Source: JANMEX01 sp031423755 (GTDB lineage Bacteria > Pseudomonadota > Alphaproteobacteria > Rhizobiales > Rhizobiaceae). From it: DNA of 16,535 bases. The notes under the pieces are model-generated. The model had not been told where the DNA came from, did no database searches, and was given only the letters and a program-made list of their open reading frames with translations. The stretch is taken from the NCBI GenBank assembly GCA_031423755.1, contig JANPGC010000275.1:1-16535 (forward strand). The letters run 5' to 3'. The translations under genes were made by a program, and so were the position numbers. Below, one piece after another: positions 7,168 through 14,350 of the stretch. The first letter of the stretch is position 1, and each line of letters opens with the position of its first letter.

Positions 7168-8025
7168 ATGTCAGTGATACTCAATCAGGCTGAATTCAAA
7201 CTGGCGATGACCGGACAGTGGAACAAGGCGGCATCAGGTTGGAACGACAGCAGCGCCGTCATCCGGCCTTGGCTCTATACCTCAACACAGGCCATGCTGA
7301 AAATGGCCGGGATCGCTGCGGGGATGCGCGTTTTGGATGTTGCGGCAGGGGCGGGTGACCAGACCCTTGATGTCGCCGCGCTTGTTGGCGCTGCGGGATC
7401 GGTCGTTGCAACCGACATTTCGCCTGCGATTCTTGAGTTTGCAAAGACCAATGCGCTGAGCGCCGGCTTTGACAATGTTGAGACTTTGATAGCTGACGGT
7501 GAGGCGTTGCCGCTTGAGGAAGGCACATTTGATGCAGCCATTTGTCGCTTGGGCCTGATGTTCCTGCCTGACCCTCTGAAAGGCCTGCAGGAAATCCACC
7601 GCGTTCTAAAGCCCGATGCGCGCCTGTGCACGCTGGTGTTCTCAAGTGCCGAAACCAACCCGTGCCTGCGGATATTGATGTCAACTGCCCTGGAGCATGC
7701 AGGTCTGCCACCTGTTGATCCTTACCGGCCCGGAAGTCTGGTGAGCCTCGGCAAACCCGGACAGTTGGAAGGCATGTTCATGGCGGCGGGTTTCCGCAAC
7801 TGCGTGACGACAAGGGTCAGTGCGCCGTTCAATCTTCCATCGGCAAAAGCCTATCTGGACTTTGTCCGTTCATCCGCCGCGCCAGTGATGCAGATTTTGG
7901 CGCGTCTTGATGTCGTCGCGCAGGAAAATGCATGGGCTGACATGGAGACCAGGCTCTCGACCTTCAATACAGCCAGCGGCTGGTCGGGGCCAAACGAACT
8001 GCTGCTCACAACAGGCGAGAAATGA
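7168..8025 (+). CDS. class I SAM-dependent methyltransferase (UbiE/Methyltransf_11 type)
   Basis: A 285-residue methyltransferase, substrate unknown. Motif I is VLDVAAGAGD (55-64), the acidic residue at the end of strand 2 is Asp83 (ATDIS), ADGEALP (109-115) is motif II, and FDAAICRLGLMFLPD (121-135) with the following IHRVLKPD is the UbiE-like post-III region. The N-terminal segment with WNKAASGW (18-25) and the C-terminal GPNELLL ending are shared by a broad COG2226 subgroup. GGAGAG lies a few bases before the ATG. It is transcribed away from the LysR gene, its likely regulator. Its position between fabG and acpP is unusual, but nothing in the sequence ties it to fatty-acid synthesis. Confidence 0.9.
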   Translation: MSVILNQAEFKLAMTGQWNKAASGWNDSSAVIRPWLYTSTQAMLKMAGIAAGMRVLDVAAGAGDQTLDVAALVGAAGSVVATDISPAILEFAKTNALSAGFDNVETLIADGEALPLEEGTFDAAICRLGLMFLPDPLKGLQEIHRVLKPDARLCTLVFSSAETNPCLRILMSTALEHAGLPPVDPYRPGSLVSLGKPGQLEGMFMAAGFRNCVTTRVSAPFNLPSAKAYLDFVRSSAAPVMQILARLDVVAQENAWADMETRLSTFNTASGWSGPNELLLTTGEK

Positions 8026-8392
8026 CCTCGGCAACACTTCTCCCGATTACGGAAAAATGGGCAAGCGAGACGACCAAGCCTGAGCAGCGACAAGAACATA
8101 TGGCCGTCGGCAGGGATCAGCGTGCCAAATGAGAGCCGCATCGCCGCCCGGTGTGACCATTTGAATGATCGCTTCGTGCATGGGCGGACGCCTTTGCGCC
8201 GCATTGGAATTCGTAGTATTCCCCGCAGCAAAGCTGCCACGACCAGCGCCGCGCAAGCCATAAAGGGCAAAAAGCGACCGTGGAATGGCTATCAGATACA
8301 GTGTGCAACATGCAAACTGCATCTTTGGTCTTGATATGACGGATTGTTGCCGCTAACCAAGCGGAGAAACTGGAAGAATTGAGGATTCCGAC
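8026..8392. other. long spacer upstream of acpP
   Basis: A 367-base stretch between the methyltransferase stop and the acpP ATG. Short frames exist on both strands, up to about 140 codons including overlap with the methyltransferase gene, but none has a recognisable domain together with a good start. The right end should hold the acpP promoter. A small RNA, a long acpP leader or decayed DNA are all possible; I see no clear hairpin that decides. Confidence 0.5.
8331..8359 (+). promoter_or_regulatory. candidate acpP promoter
   Basis: TTGATA (8331-8336) and TAACCA (8354-8359) are separated by 17 bases and end 33 bases before the acpP ATG. The -35 fits sigma-70 consensus in four of six positions; the -10 is weak. 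A dedicated promoter is expected because acpP is detached from fabG here. Confidence 0.3.
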
Positions 8393-8629
8393 ATGAGCGA
8401 CGTTGCAGACCGCGTGAAGAAGATTGTGATCGAGCACCTCGGCGTGGACGCCGGCAAAGTATCTGAAGCCGCAAGCTTCATTGATGACCTCGGTGCCGAC
8501 TCGCTCGACACCGTGGAACTCGTCATGGCGTTCGAAGAGGAATTCGGCGTTGAAATTCCGGATGATGCGGCTGAAACGATTCTGACCGTTGGCGATGCCG
8601 TTAAGTTCATCGAAAAAGCTCAGGCTTGA
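8393..8629 (+). CDS. acpP: acyl carrier protein
   Basis: Small acidic carrier that holds growing acyl chains on a 4'-phosphopantetheine arm, used by FabD, FabG and FabF and by lipid A and phospholipid synthesis. It has 78 residues, the standard length. Ser37 in GADSLDTVELVM is the attachment site, and the four-helix pattern with many Asp and Glu residues is evident. GAGGA lies eight bases before the ATG. A likely intrinsic terminator follows the stop codon and comes before fabF. This fits a very abundant product made from a short transcript, with fabF reached by read-through. Confidence 0.98.
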   Translation: MSDVADRVKKIVIEHLGVDAGKVSEAASFIDDLGADSLDTVELVMAFEEEFGVEIPDDAAETILTVGDAVKFIEKAQA

Positions 8630-8649
8630 TCGATCACTGAAAAATCTGT

Positions 8650-8685
8650 GTCCGGCTGGCTGACAGACGCCCGCCGGGCATTTTT
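8650..8685 (+). terminator. intrinsic terminator/attenuator between acpP and fabF
   Basis: GTCCGGC (8650-8656) pairs with GCCGGGC (8673-8679) through seven pairs including one G-U. Inside this, GGC (8658-8660) pairs with GCC (8669-8671) around the loop TGACAGAC. The stem is followed by A and five Ts (8681-8685), then a further AT-rich stretch. It starts 20 bases after the acpP stop and ends 21 bases before the fabF ATG, so partial termination would lower fabF relative to acpP. Confidence 0.6.
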
Positions 8686-8706
8686 ATATCGGGGGAGGGA
8701 GTTTTG

Positions 8707-9966
8707 ATGCGCAGAGTTGTTGTTACCGGCATTGGCATGGTCACCCCTCTCGGTTCGACCGCTCCGGTCACTTGGTCAAATCTGATTGCCGGCAAGAACG
8801 GCGCGGGCAAGATCGAGAGCTTCGAAGTTTCTGATATCGCCTGCCAGATCGCCTGCCAAATCAAGCGCGGCGACGGCTCGGATGGAACATTCAATCCCGA
8901 TTCCTGCATGGAGCCGAAAGAACAACGCAAGGTCGATGATTTTATCATCTATGCGATGGCGGCGGCAGATGAAGCATTGGCTGACGCCGGCTGGCATCCC
9001 AAATCCTACGAAGATCAGACCCGCACCGGCGTGTTGATCGGCTCCGGCATCGGCGGCATCGAAGGCATTGTCGAAGGGGGCTACACACTGCGCGACAAGG
9101 GCCCGCGCCGCGTGTCGCCATTCTTTATTCCGGGCCGCCTGATAAACTTGGCGTCGGGCCAGGTTTCGATCAAGCACGGCCTTAAGGGCCCGAACCATTC
9201 GGTGGTGACCGCATGCTCGACCGGCGCGCATGCCATCGGCGACGCATCCCGGCTTATCATGCTTGGCGATGCCGATGTCATGGTCGCAGGCGGCACCGAA
9301 TCGCCGATTGGGCGCATGTCGCTGGCCGGTTTTGCGGCCTGCCGCGCACTGTGCACTGCCTACAATGACGAGCCGCAGCGCGCGTCCCGCCCCTATGACA
9401 AGGACCGCGACGGTTTTGTCATGGGCGAGGGCGCAGGCATTGTTGTGCTCGAATCGCTGGAACACGCACAAGCGCGGGGCGCAAAGATTTATGCAGAAGT
9501 CGTTGGCTACGGTCTGTCAGGTGACGCGCACCACATAACGGCTCCAGCTGAAGACGGTGACGGCGCATTCCGCTGCATGACGGCCGCCTTGAAGCGTGCA
9601 GGCGTCTCGCCGGGCGATCTTGACTATGTCAACGCCCACGGCACCTCGACGATGGCAGATACGATTGAACTCGGCGCCGTCGAGCGGCTGATGGGCAATG
9701 AGGCCTCGCGCCTGACCATGTCGTCAACCAAGTCGGCCACGGGCCATCTCTTGGGCGCAGCCGGCGCAATTGAGGCGATCTTCTCCATGCTCGCAATCCG
9801 CGATGGCGTTATTCCGCCGACGTTGAACCTCGACAATCCTGAACGTGAAACTGTGGTCGATCTCGTGCCGCATGTTGCCAAGAAAAAGCGGGTGGACATC
9901 GCGCTGTCGAATTCATTCGGCTTTGGCGGCACCAACGCTTCGCTCGTGTTGCGCCGCCTTCAGTGA
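8707..9966 (+). CDS. fabF: 3-oxoacyl-ACP synthase II (KAS II)
   Basis: Condensing enzyme that elongates acyl-ACP with malonyl-ACP; KAS II also governs conversion of C16:1 to C18:1, the main fatty acid of many alphaproteobacteria. It has 419 residues from the ATG at 8707, which is preceded by a strong AGGGAG site five bases away; a TTG at 8704 would add one residue. The thiolase-fold triad is complete: Cys170 in VTACSTG, His311 in NAHGTST and His347 in KSATGHLLGAAG, with Lys342 and the GFGGTN loop (405-410). The repeated ACQIACQI near residues 45-52 is a small feature also near-present in relatives. It follows acpP by 77 bases across a terminator-like hairpin. Confidence 0.97.
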   Translation: MRRVVVTGIGMVTPLGSTAPVTWSNLIAGKNGAGKIESFEVSDIACQIACQIKRGDGSDGTFNPDSCMEPKEQRKVDDFIIYAMAAADEALADAGWHPKSYEDQTRTGVLIGSGIGGIEGIVEGGYTLRDKGPRRVSPFFIPGRLINLASGQVSIKHGLKGPNHSVVTACSTGAHAIGDASRLIMLGDADVMVAGGTESPIGRMSLAGFAACRALCTAYNDEPQRASRPYDKDRDGFVMGEGAGIVVLESLEHAQARGAKIYAEVVGYGLSGDAHHITAPAEDGDGAFRCMTAALKRAGVSPGDLDYVNAHGTSTMADTIELGAVERLMGNEASRLTMSSTKSATGHLLGAAGAIEAIFSMLAIRDGVIPPTLNLDNPERETVVDLVPHVAKKKRVDIALSNSFGFGGTNASLVLRRLQ

Positions 9967-10048
9967 TGGCGCGGCTGACTCGCCTTTTCGCCATAATCAG
10001 CGATAGTCTTGGCCGGGGAATCGCGCAAAGCAATCTGACGAGGACGAC

Positions 10049-11251
10049 GTGAGCACAGACACCACAGGCGGCGGTTTCGGTCAGCGCGACAACGCCGCGG
10101 CGACAAGGCCTATCGTGCCAAAATCCGCGACCGAAGTGCTCCGGCCGGAGCCCGGTGTTCAGCCGCCGAAACGCTCGCGCAAAGCGCGCAGCCAAGTCGT
10201 TGTGTTCATGAATTTCATCATGTCGCTGCTGGTTTTCCTGGCGGTTGGCGCAGGTCTTGCTGCGTATTATGGCAAGGCGCAATTCGACGCCAAGGGGCCG
10301 TCGAGTGATGCTGCGACCTTTGTCGTCAAGCGCGGTGCCAGCATGGGGGACGTCGCAACCCAGCTTGAAAGCCGCAACCTGATTTCCGACGCGCGCATCT
10401 TCCGCTATGGCGCCAAGGTGCTGGACCAAGAGAAGAATCTCAAGGCCGGTGAATACGAGTTCAAATCCGGCGCCTCCATGCGGGACATTCTGGCCAATCT
10501 GGTCAGCGGCAAGTCCATTCTGCATTCGCTGACCATTCCGGAAGGTTTGACTGTCCAGCAGATTCTGTCCCGCATCGGCGAAGATGAAGTGCTGACTGGG
10601 GACATGCCGGCCGAAATTCCGCCTGAGGGCTCGCTTCTGGCTGATACCCAACGTTTCTCACGCGGAACGACTCGTGCCGAAATCATCCAGAAGCTGATGA
10701 ATGACCAGAAGAAACTTGTCGAAGACGTGTGGTCTCGCCGCGCCCCCAATTTGCCGATCAAGGATATCAATGAGTTCGTAACTCTCGCATCGATTGTCGA
10801 GAAAGAAACCGGAAAGTCTGATGAGCGGCCGCGTGTGGCGGGCGTTTTCATCAACCGACTCAATCAAGGCATGCGCCTGCAATCGGATCCGACAATCATC
10901 TATGGCATCTACGGCGGCCTCGGCAAGCCAGCCAACCAGCCGATCCGCAAATCCGATCTCGATAAAGTGACACCCTACAACACCTACCAGATAGACGGTC
11001 TGCCGCCGACGCCGATTGCCAATCCCGGCAAGGCGGCGCTGGAGGCTGTAGCCAATCCGTCGCAGACAAACGAGCTTTTCTTCGTGGCTGATGGTACGGG
11101 CGGACATGTGTTTGCCTCAACACTTGAGGAGCACAACGAGAATGTTGCGCGTTGGCGAGAGATTGAAGCCAAGGCTGCCGCAGATGCTGAGAAGGCTAAG
11201 GCAGCGGGCGCGGACGCTGCCGCTGACCCTGTTGCCGCACCTGCTCAATAG
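10049..11251 (+). CDS. mltG: endolytic peptidoglycan transglycosylase MltG (YceG-like)
   Basis: Inner-membrane lytic transglycosylase that cleaves nascent glycan strands and may set their length. It has 400 residues, starting at a GTG with GAGG upstream (CGAGGACGAC). Residues 1-48 are a polar cytoplasmic tail, about 50-73 is one membrane helix, about 90-140 is a LysM-like segment, and the rest is the YceG domain. The signature LASIVEKETG (246-255) contains the catalytic Glu, by analogy Glu251; RVAGVFINRL and LQSDPTIIYG follow, as do the conserved NTYQIDGLPPTPIANPG and FFVADGTGGHVF. The last 25 or so residues are an Ala/Lys/Asp-rich low-complexity tail. It follows fabF by 82 bases and precedes yicC by 21, an order conserved in rhizobia. 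Confidence 0.95.
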   Translation: MSTDTTGGGFGQRDNAAATRPIVPKSATEVLRPEPGVQPPKRSRKARSQVVVFMNFIMSLLVFLAVGAGLAAYYGKAQFDAKGPSSDAATFVVKRGASMGDVATQLESRNLISDARIFRYGAKVLDQEKNLKAGEYEFKSGASMRDILANLVSGKSILHSLTIPEGLTVQQILSRIGEDEVLTGDMPAEIPPEGSLLADTQRFSRGTTRAEIIQKLMNDQKKLVEDVWSRRAPNLPIKDINEFVTLASIVEKETGKSDERPRVAGVFINRLNQGMRLQSDPTIIYGIYGGLGKPANQPIRKSDLDKVTPYNTYQIDGLPPTPIANPGKAALEAVANPSQTNELFFVADGTGGHVFASTLEEHNENVARWREIEAKAAADAEKAKAAGADAAADPVAAPAQ

Positions 11252-11272
11252 GCCGCACGAAAGGGACGGGGC

Positions 11273-12151
11273 GTGGCAATTGAAAGCATGACAGGCTTTG
11301 CCCGAAGCGAAATTGCCGCCTCGAATGGCGCTCGGGTCGTGTGCGAAATCCGCTCGGTTAATGGCAAGTCGCTTGATGTGCGCATACGGATGCCCGCCGG
11401 GCTCGAGCGTCTTGAGCCTCCAGTCCGTCAGGTTGTTCAGACCAAGATCATGCGTGGAAACCTTCAGGTGACCGTTGGCTTGGATGAGGGCAAGTCTGCA
11501 TCGGCGATGCACATCAACCAGGCCCTGGTAGACCAGATAATGATCTTGGCAGCTTCGTTGCGTGATCGTCACGGACTTGCCATGCCCACAATTGGCGAGC
11601 TGCTATCGATGCGTGGCGTGCTCGAGGGCGGACCAGACAATGAAGAGCCGGAACTTGACGTGCCAATCCTGCGGGCGGTGACCAGTGCATGTGATGAGGT
11701 CAAGGCGTTCCGGGCCCGCGAGGGCGAAGCATTGAAGGTTTTGCTGCTGGAGAACATGGACCGCATTGAACAATTGGTTGCTCGCGCTGTTTCTGACACC
11801 TCGCGCATGCCGGAGGCCATCCGTGAACGGCTTGCCGGGCAGGTGCGGCTGTTGTTGGACTCTGTGCAAGGATTTGACGAGCAAAGGCTGTCGATGGAAG
11901 CGGCGCTTCTGGCGACAAAGGCGGACATACGCGAGGAGCTGGACAGGCTGACGGGGCATATCGGGGCGGTGCGCCAGCTCCTCGCCGGTGACGGCCCTGT
12001 CGGACGCAAGCTCGATTTTCTGGCACAAGAGTTCAATCGCGAGGCCAATACGCTTTGTTCCAAGTCAAACGCGGCGCCAGTCACAGCAATCGGGCTTGAG
12101 TTGAAAGTGATAGTCGATCAGTTTCGCGAGCAAGTGCAGAATCTGGAGTAA
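11273..12151 (+). CDS. yicC: YicC family endoribonuclease
   Basis: YicC/YloC family protein of 292 residues. The E. coli homologue has been described as a metal-dependent endoribonuclease that degrades some small RNAs. The N-terminus MAIESMTGFAR is diagnostic (YicC_N domain), and the C-terminal DUF1732 domain ends with LDFLAQEFNREANTLCSK (about 246-263), the most conserved block of the family. The start is GTG at 11273 with AGGGACGGGG just upstream. The stop is seven bases before the gmk ATG, and the gmk ribosome-binding site overlaps the end of yicC, so the two are likely translationally linked. The yicC-gmk pairing is widespread in bacteria. Confidence 0.95.
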   Translation: MAIESMTGFARSEIAASNGARVVCEIRSVNGKSLDVRIRMPAGLERLEPPVRQVVQTKIMRGNLQVTVGLDEGKSASAMHINQALVDQIMILAASLRDRHGLAMPTIGELLSMRGVLEGGPDNEEPELDVPILRAVTSACDEVKAFRAREGEALKVLLLENMDRIEQLVARAVSDTSRMPEAIRERLAGQVRLLLDSVQGFDEQRLSMEAALLATKADIREELDRLTGHIGAVRQLLAGDGPVGRKLDFLAQEFNREANTLCSKSNAAPVTAIGLELKVIVDQFREQVQNLE

Positions 12152-12158
12152 GAAGACC

Positions 12159-12815
12159 ATGGCAAATGGCACCAAGGACAGCGGAGTGCGCAGACGAGGC
12201 TTGATGCTGGTGCTGTCGTCGCCCTCCGGCGCAGGCAAGTCGACCATCGCGCGCAATCTGCTTGAGCGCGATCCGGCTCTGTCGCTGTCAGTGAGCGTAA
12301 CGACGCGCGCGCGGCGCGGCAGCGAAATTGATGGCGTGCACTACCATTTCGTGAGCATGCGAGAGTTTGAACGGCTGCGCGACGCTGACTTGCTGCTTGA
12401 ATGGGCGGAAGTCCACGGCAATTTTTATGCGACGCCGCGCGAACCCGCTGAGCTTGCCATGGCAGCTGGGCGAGATATGCTGTTTGACATTGACTGGCAG
12501 GGCGCACTGCAGCTGCAGGAAAAGATGCGCGCCGACATCGTTTCCACGTTCATCCTGCCGCCATCAATGTTGGAATTGCAGGCAAGGCTGCAGCGCCGTG
12601 CGGAAGACGCGCCCGACGTGATCGCCAAACGACTGAAGAATGCAAAGGTTGAGATCGAGCACTGGCGCGAGTATGACTATGTCGTGATCAACGACGATCT
12701 CGACCGGGCGTTTTCCTCAGTCGTTTCAATCGTTTCCGCCGAACGGCTGCGGCGCGACAGACGACCGGGCCTGTTTGATTTCGTCAGCGGGTTGCTTGCA
12801 GAAGAGGTGGGGTGA
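12159..12815 (+). CDS. gmk: guanylate kinase
   Basis: Phosphorylates GMP to GDP using ATP, essential for GTP supply and recycling. It has 218 residues, typical. The P-loop SSPSGAGKST lies at 20-29, the GMP-binding region SVTTRARRGSEIDGVHYHFV at 46-65, and FDIDWQGALQL is the conserved Walker-B-like segment. The ATG at 12159 is preceded by GGAG at the end of yicC. It is the last gene of the rightward acpP-to-gmk run and is convergent with higA across 22 bases; I see no strong terminator between them. Confidence 0.97.
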   Translation: MANGTKDSGVRRRGLMLVLSSPSGAGKSTIARNLLERDPALSLSVSVTTRARRGSEIDGVHYHFVSMREFERLRDADLLLEWAEVHGNFYATPREPAELAMAAGRDMLFDIDWQGALQLQEKMRADIVSTFILPPSMLELQARLQRRAEDAPDVIAKRLKNAKVEIEHWREYDYVVINDDLDRAFSSVVSIVSAERLRRDRRPGLFDFVSGLLAEEVG

Positions 12816-12837
12816 CAATTCGCGCAACTTGCCTTCT

Positions 12838-13149
12838 TCAAGCCGCTGCGTTCGTAAGACTGACAGGCACTACCCGTTCCAGTTCGTATTTCTTGAGCGC
12901 CGCCTCGCGCTTCAAGTCATAACCTGATTGCATGTTCATCCAAAACTCCGGCGACGTTCTAAAATATCGCGCCAAGCGAAGTGCGGTGTCAGGTGTGATG
13001 GATGTTTTTGCGGCAACCAAGCGCTCGACACGGGTGCGCGGAACTTCCAGCGCCTTGGCCAGAGCGCCGGCGCTCATATGCAATGGCTGCAAATATTCCT
13101 CGGACAGAATGACCCCGGGATGAATTGGCGGAAGAGAAATGCTGTTCAT
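12838..13149 (-). CDS. higA: HigA/VapI family antitoxin
   Basis: Antitoxin and autorepressor of a type II toxin-antitoxin pair. It has 103 residues from the ATG at 13149, chosen because AGAGG lies eight bases upstream and because family members begin just before the IHPG motif. An ATG at 13167, overlapping the toxin stop (TAATG), would add six residues. The signature IHPGVILSEEYLQPL is followed by an HTH_3 (Xre-type) helix-turn-helix, MSAGALAKALEVPRTRVERL (about 25-44), then FRTSPEFWMNMQSGYDL, typical of the family. It lies directly downstream of the toxin gene, the HigBA order. The pair is expected to bind the palindrome at 13463-13481 and repress its own transcription. Confidence 0.95.
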   Translation of the reverse strand: MNSISLPPIHPGVILSEEYLQPLHMSAGALAKALEVPRTRVERLVAAKTSITPDTALRLARYFRTSPEFWMNMQSGYDLKREAALKKYELERVVPVSLTNAAA

Positions 13150-13166
13150 CGGCTTTGCCTCTTTCA

Positions 13167-13448
13167 TTAGTGATAATCCACGATCTCGACCTCATCAGGG
13201 CCTTGGTCTGTCCAGACAAAACAAATGCGCCATTGATCGTTGATTCTGATTGAATGCTGGTTTGAACGGTTTCCAGTCAGTTCTTCCAGCCTGTTGCCTG
13301 GAGGTGACCTCAAATCCTCAAGGCTCGTCGCATACTCAAGAATCGTCAGTTTATTCAATGTCCGCTTTAACAGGTCCGCCGGAAATCCTTTTGGGGAGCC
13401 GCCTCCAGCAACAGTCTTGGCCAACGCATCTCTATACGAAACGATCAC
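13167..13448 (-). CDS. higB: HigB/RelE-type toxin
   Basis: Ribosome-dependent mRNA interferase of the RelE/ParE superfamily (plasmid maintenance killer protein family), inhibited by HigA. It has 93 residues. The signature SLEDLRSPPGNRLEELTGNR, then SIRINDQWRICFVW and the ending VEIVDYH are those of canonical HigB. The N-terminal part between residues 8 and 22 (LAKTVAGGGSPKGFP) differs from the usual short form but keeps the length. The start is GTG at 13448 with only a weak GGTGAAG upstream. It is the first gene of a two-gene operon; its stop overlaps a possible higA start by one base. It appears intact. Confidence 0.94.
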   Translation of the reverse strand: MIVSYRDALAKTVAGGGSPKGFPADLLKRTLNKLTILEYATSLEDLRSPPGNRLEELTGNRSNQHSIRINDQWRICFVWTDQGPDEVEIVDYH

Positions 13449-13462
13449 TGCTTCACCATCTT

Positions 13463-13481
13463 TGTATCATTGCATGATACA
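13463..13481. promoter_or_regulatory. palindromic operator of higBA
   Basis: TGTATCATTGCATGATACA is a perfect inverted repeat with eight-base arms around three central bases. It ends 14 bases upstream of the higB GTG. On the minus strand its first arm contains TATCAT, a five-of-six match to a -10 box, with CTGACA 15 bases further upstream. HigA binding here would cover the promoter, as is usual for autoregulated toxin-antitoxin operons. Confidence 0.75.
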
Positions 13482-13519
13482 CTTTGCCACGCAATGTCAG
13501 GCGAGTGTAATGCAGCGCC

Positions 13520-14350
13520 TCAAACCAGCCGCGCCAGCGCGACGAACTCTTCTACCGACAGCGTTTCAGGCCTGCGCGTTCCGTCGATGCCCGCCTTCTC
13601 CAGCAACGCTTCGCCACCGACCGGCTTCAGGCTTTGGCGCAGCATCTTGCGGCGTTGGCCGAAGGCGGTTTTGCTGACCGTTTCAAGCTTGACCAGCGGC
13701 ACGTCCAGCGGCGCTGCTTTTGGCGTGATGTGAATGACTGAAGATGTCACTTTCGGTGGCGGCGTGAAGGCAAGCCGCGAGACATCGAACATCAGGTTTG
13801 CATCTGTCCGCCAGCCGCAAAGAACGCCAAGCCGGCCATATGCATCATCTCCGGCGTTGGCGACGATGCGTTCGGCAACTTCCTTTTGAAACATCAACGT
13901 CAGTGAGTTCCATGCCGGCGGCCACTGGGCGGTGGTAATCCAGCGGACAAGCAGTTCGGTGCCAATATTGTAGGGCAGGTTCGCCACAATACGCGGTTTT
14001 TCCAGCTTGGTACACAGAGCGTTGATATCAACAGTCATGGCATCATCGGCAAGAATGTTCAGCCTGCCGGGATAATGCGCAGAAATCTCCTCCAGCGCGG
14101 CAATACAGCGGTCGTCACGCTCGATTGCGGTGACGCTTCGCGCACCATTGAACAGCAAGGCACGCGTCAGTCCGCCGGGACCGGGGCCGATTTCAATGAC
14201 GTCCGCGCCCTCCAGCGGGCCGGACGCGCGGGCGATTTTTGATGTCAGGTTAAGGTCGAGCAGAAAATTCTGGCCAAGCGACTTCTTTGGCGCAATGCCA
14301 AATCTGTCGATGACATCGCGAAGCGGCGGCAGACCGTCAATACTGGTCAT
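13520..14350 (-). CDS. rsmA: 16S rRNA dimethyladenosine transferase
   Basis: RsmA (KsgA) dimethylates the two adjacent adenines in the 3' hairpin of 16S rRNA (A1518/A1519 in E. coli numbering) during 30S maturation; loss gives kasugamycin resistance. It has 276 residues, normal. KKSLGQNFLLD (22-32) is the family N-terminal motif, EIGPGPGGLT (53-62) the SAM loop, IER (76-78) the acidic end of strand 2, and NLPYN (124-128) the adenine-binding motif IV. The C-terminal rRNA-binding part includes FTPPPKVTSSV and FGQRRKMLRQSL. Its ATG overlaps the pdxA stop as ATGA, so translation is coupled to pdxA. higBA lies downstream on the same strand. Confidence 0.97.
   Translation of the reverse strand: MTSIDGLPPLRDVIDRFGIAPKKSLGQNFLLDLNLTSKIARASGPLEGADVIEIGPGPGGLTRALLFNGARSVTAIERDDRCIAALEEISAHYPGRLNILADDAMTVDINALCTKLEKPRIVANLPYNIGTELLVRWITTAQWPPAWNSLTLMFQKEVAERIVANAGDDAYGRLGVLCGWRTDANLMFDVSRLAFTPPPKVTSSVIHITPKAAPLDVPLVKLETVSKTAFGQRRKMLRQSLKPVGGEALLEKAGIDGTRRPETLSVEEFVALARLV

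Noticed and set aside
8047..8270. Minus-strand short frames in the acpP spacer, one with a hydrophobic start (MACAALVVAALL)
   Set aside because: No recognisable domain, no clear ribosome-binding site, and the longest frame runs into the methyltransferase gene on the other strand.
8839..8862. Two adjacent 12-base copies in fabF (ACQI-ACQI) that look like a recent tandem duplication
   Set aside because: From memory, FabF relatives have a similar run (for example ACKIACQIP) here, and the total length is normal, so it is a chance similarity of adjacent codons and not an insertion.
8776..9471. Long minus-strand frame opposite fabF
   Set aside because: Shadow frame of a GC-rich gene; the plus strand encodes a complete KAS II with all catalytic residues.
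10536..10545. Partial copy of the fabD palindrome core (ATTCCGGAA) inside mltG
   Set aside because: It lies in conserved coding sequence (TIPEG) and lacks the extended dyad, so it is probably coding coincidence.
12816..12837. Possible terminator between gmk and higA (short CTTG...CAAG dyad)
   Set aside because: The stem is only four pairs and lacks a U-run, too weak to call.
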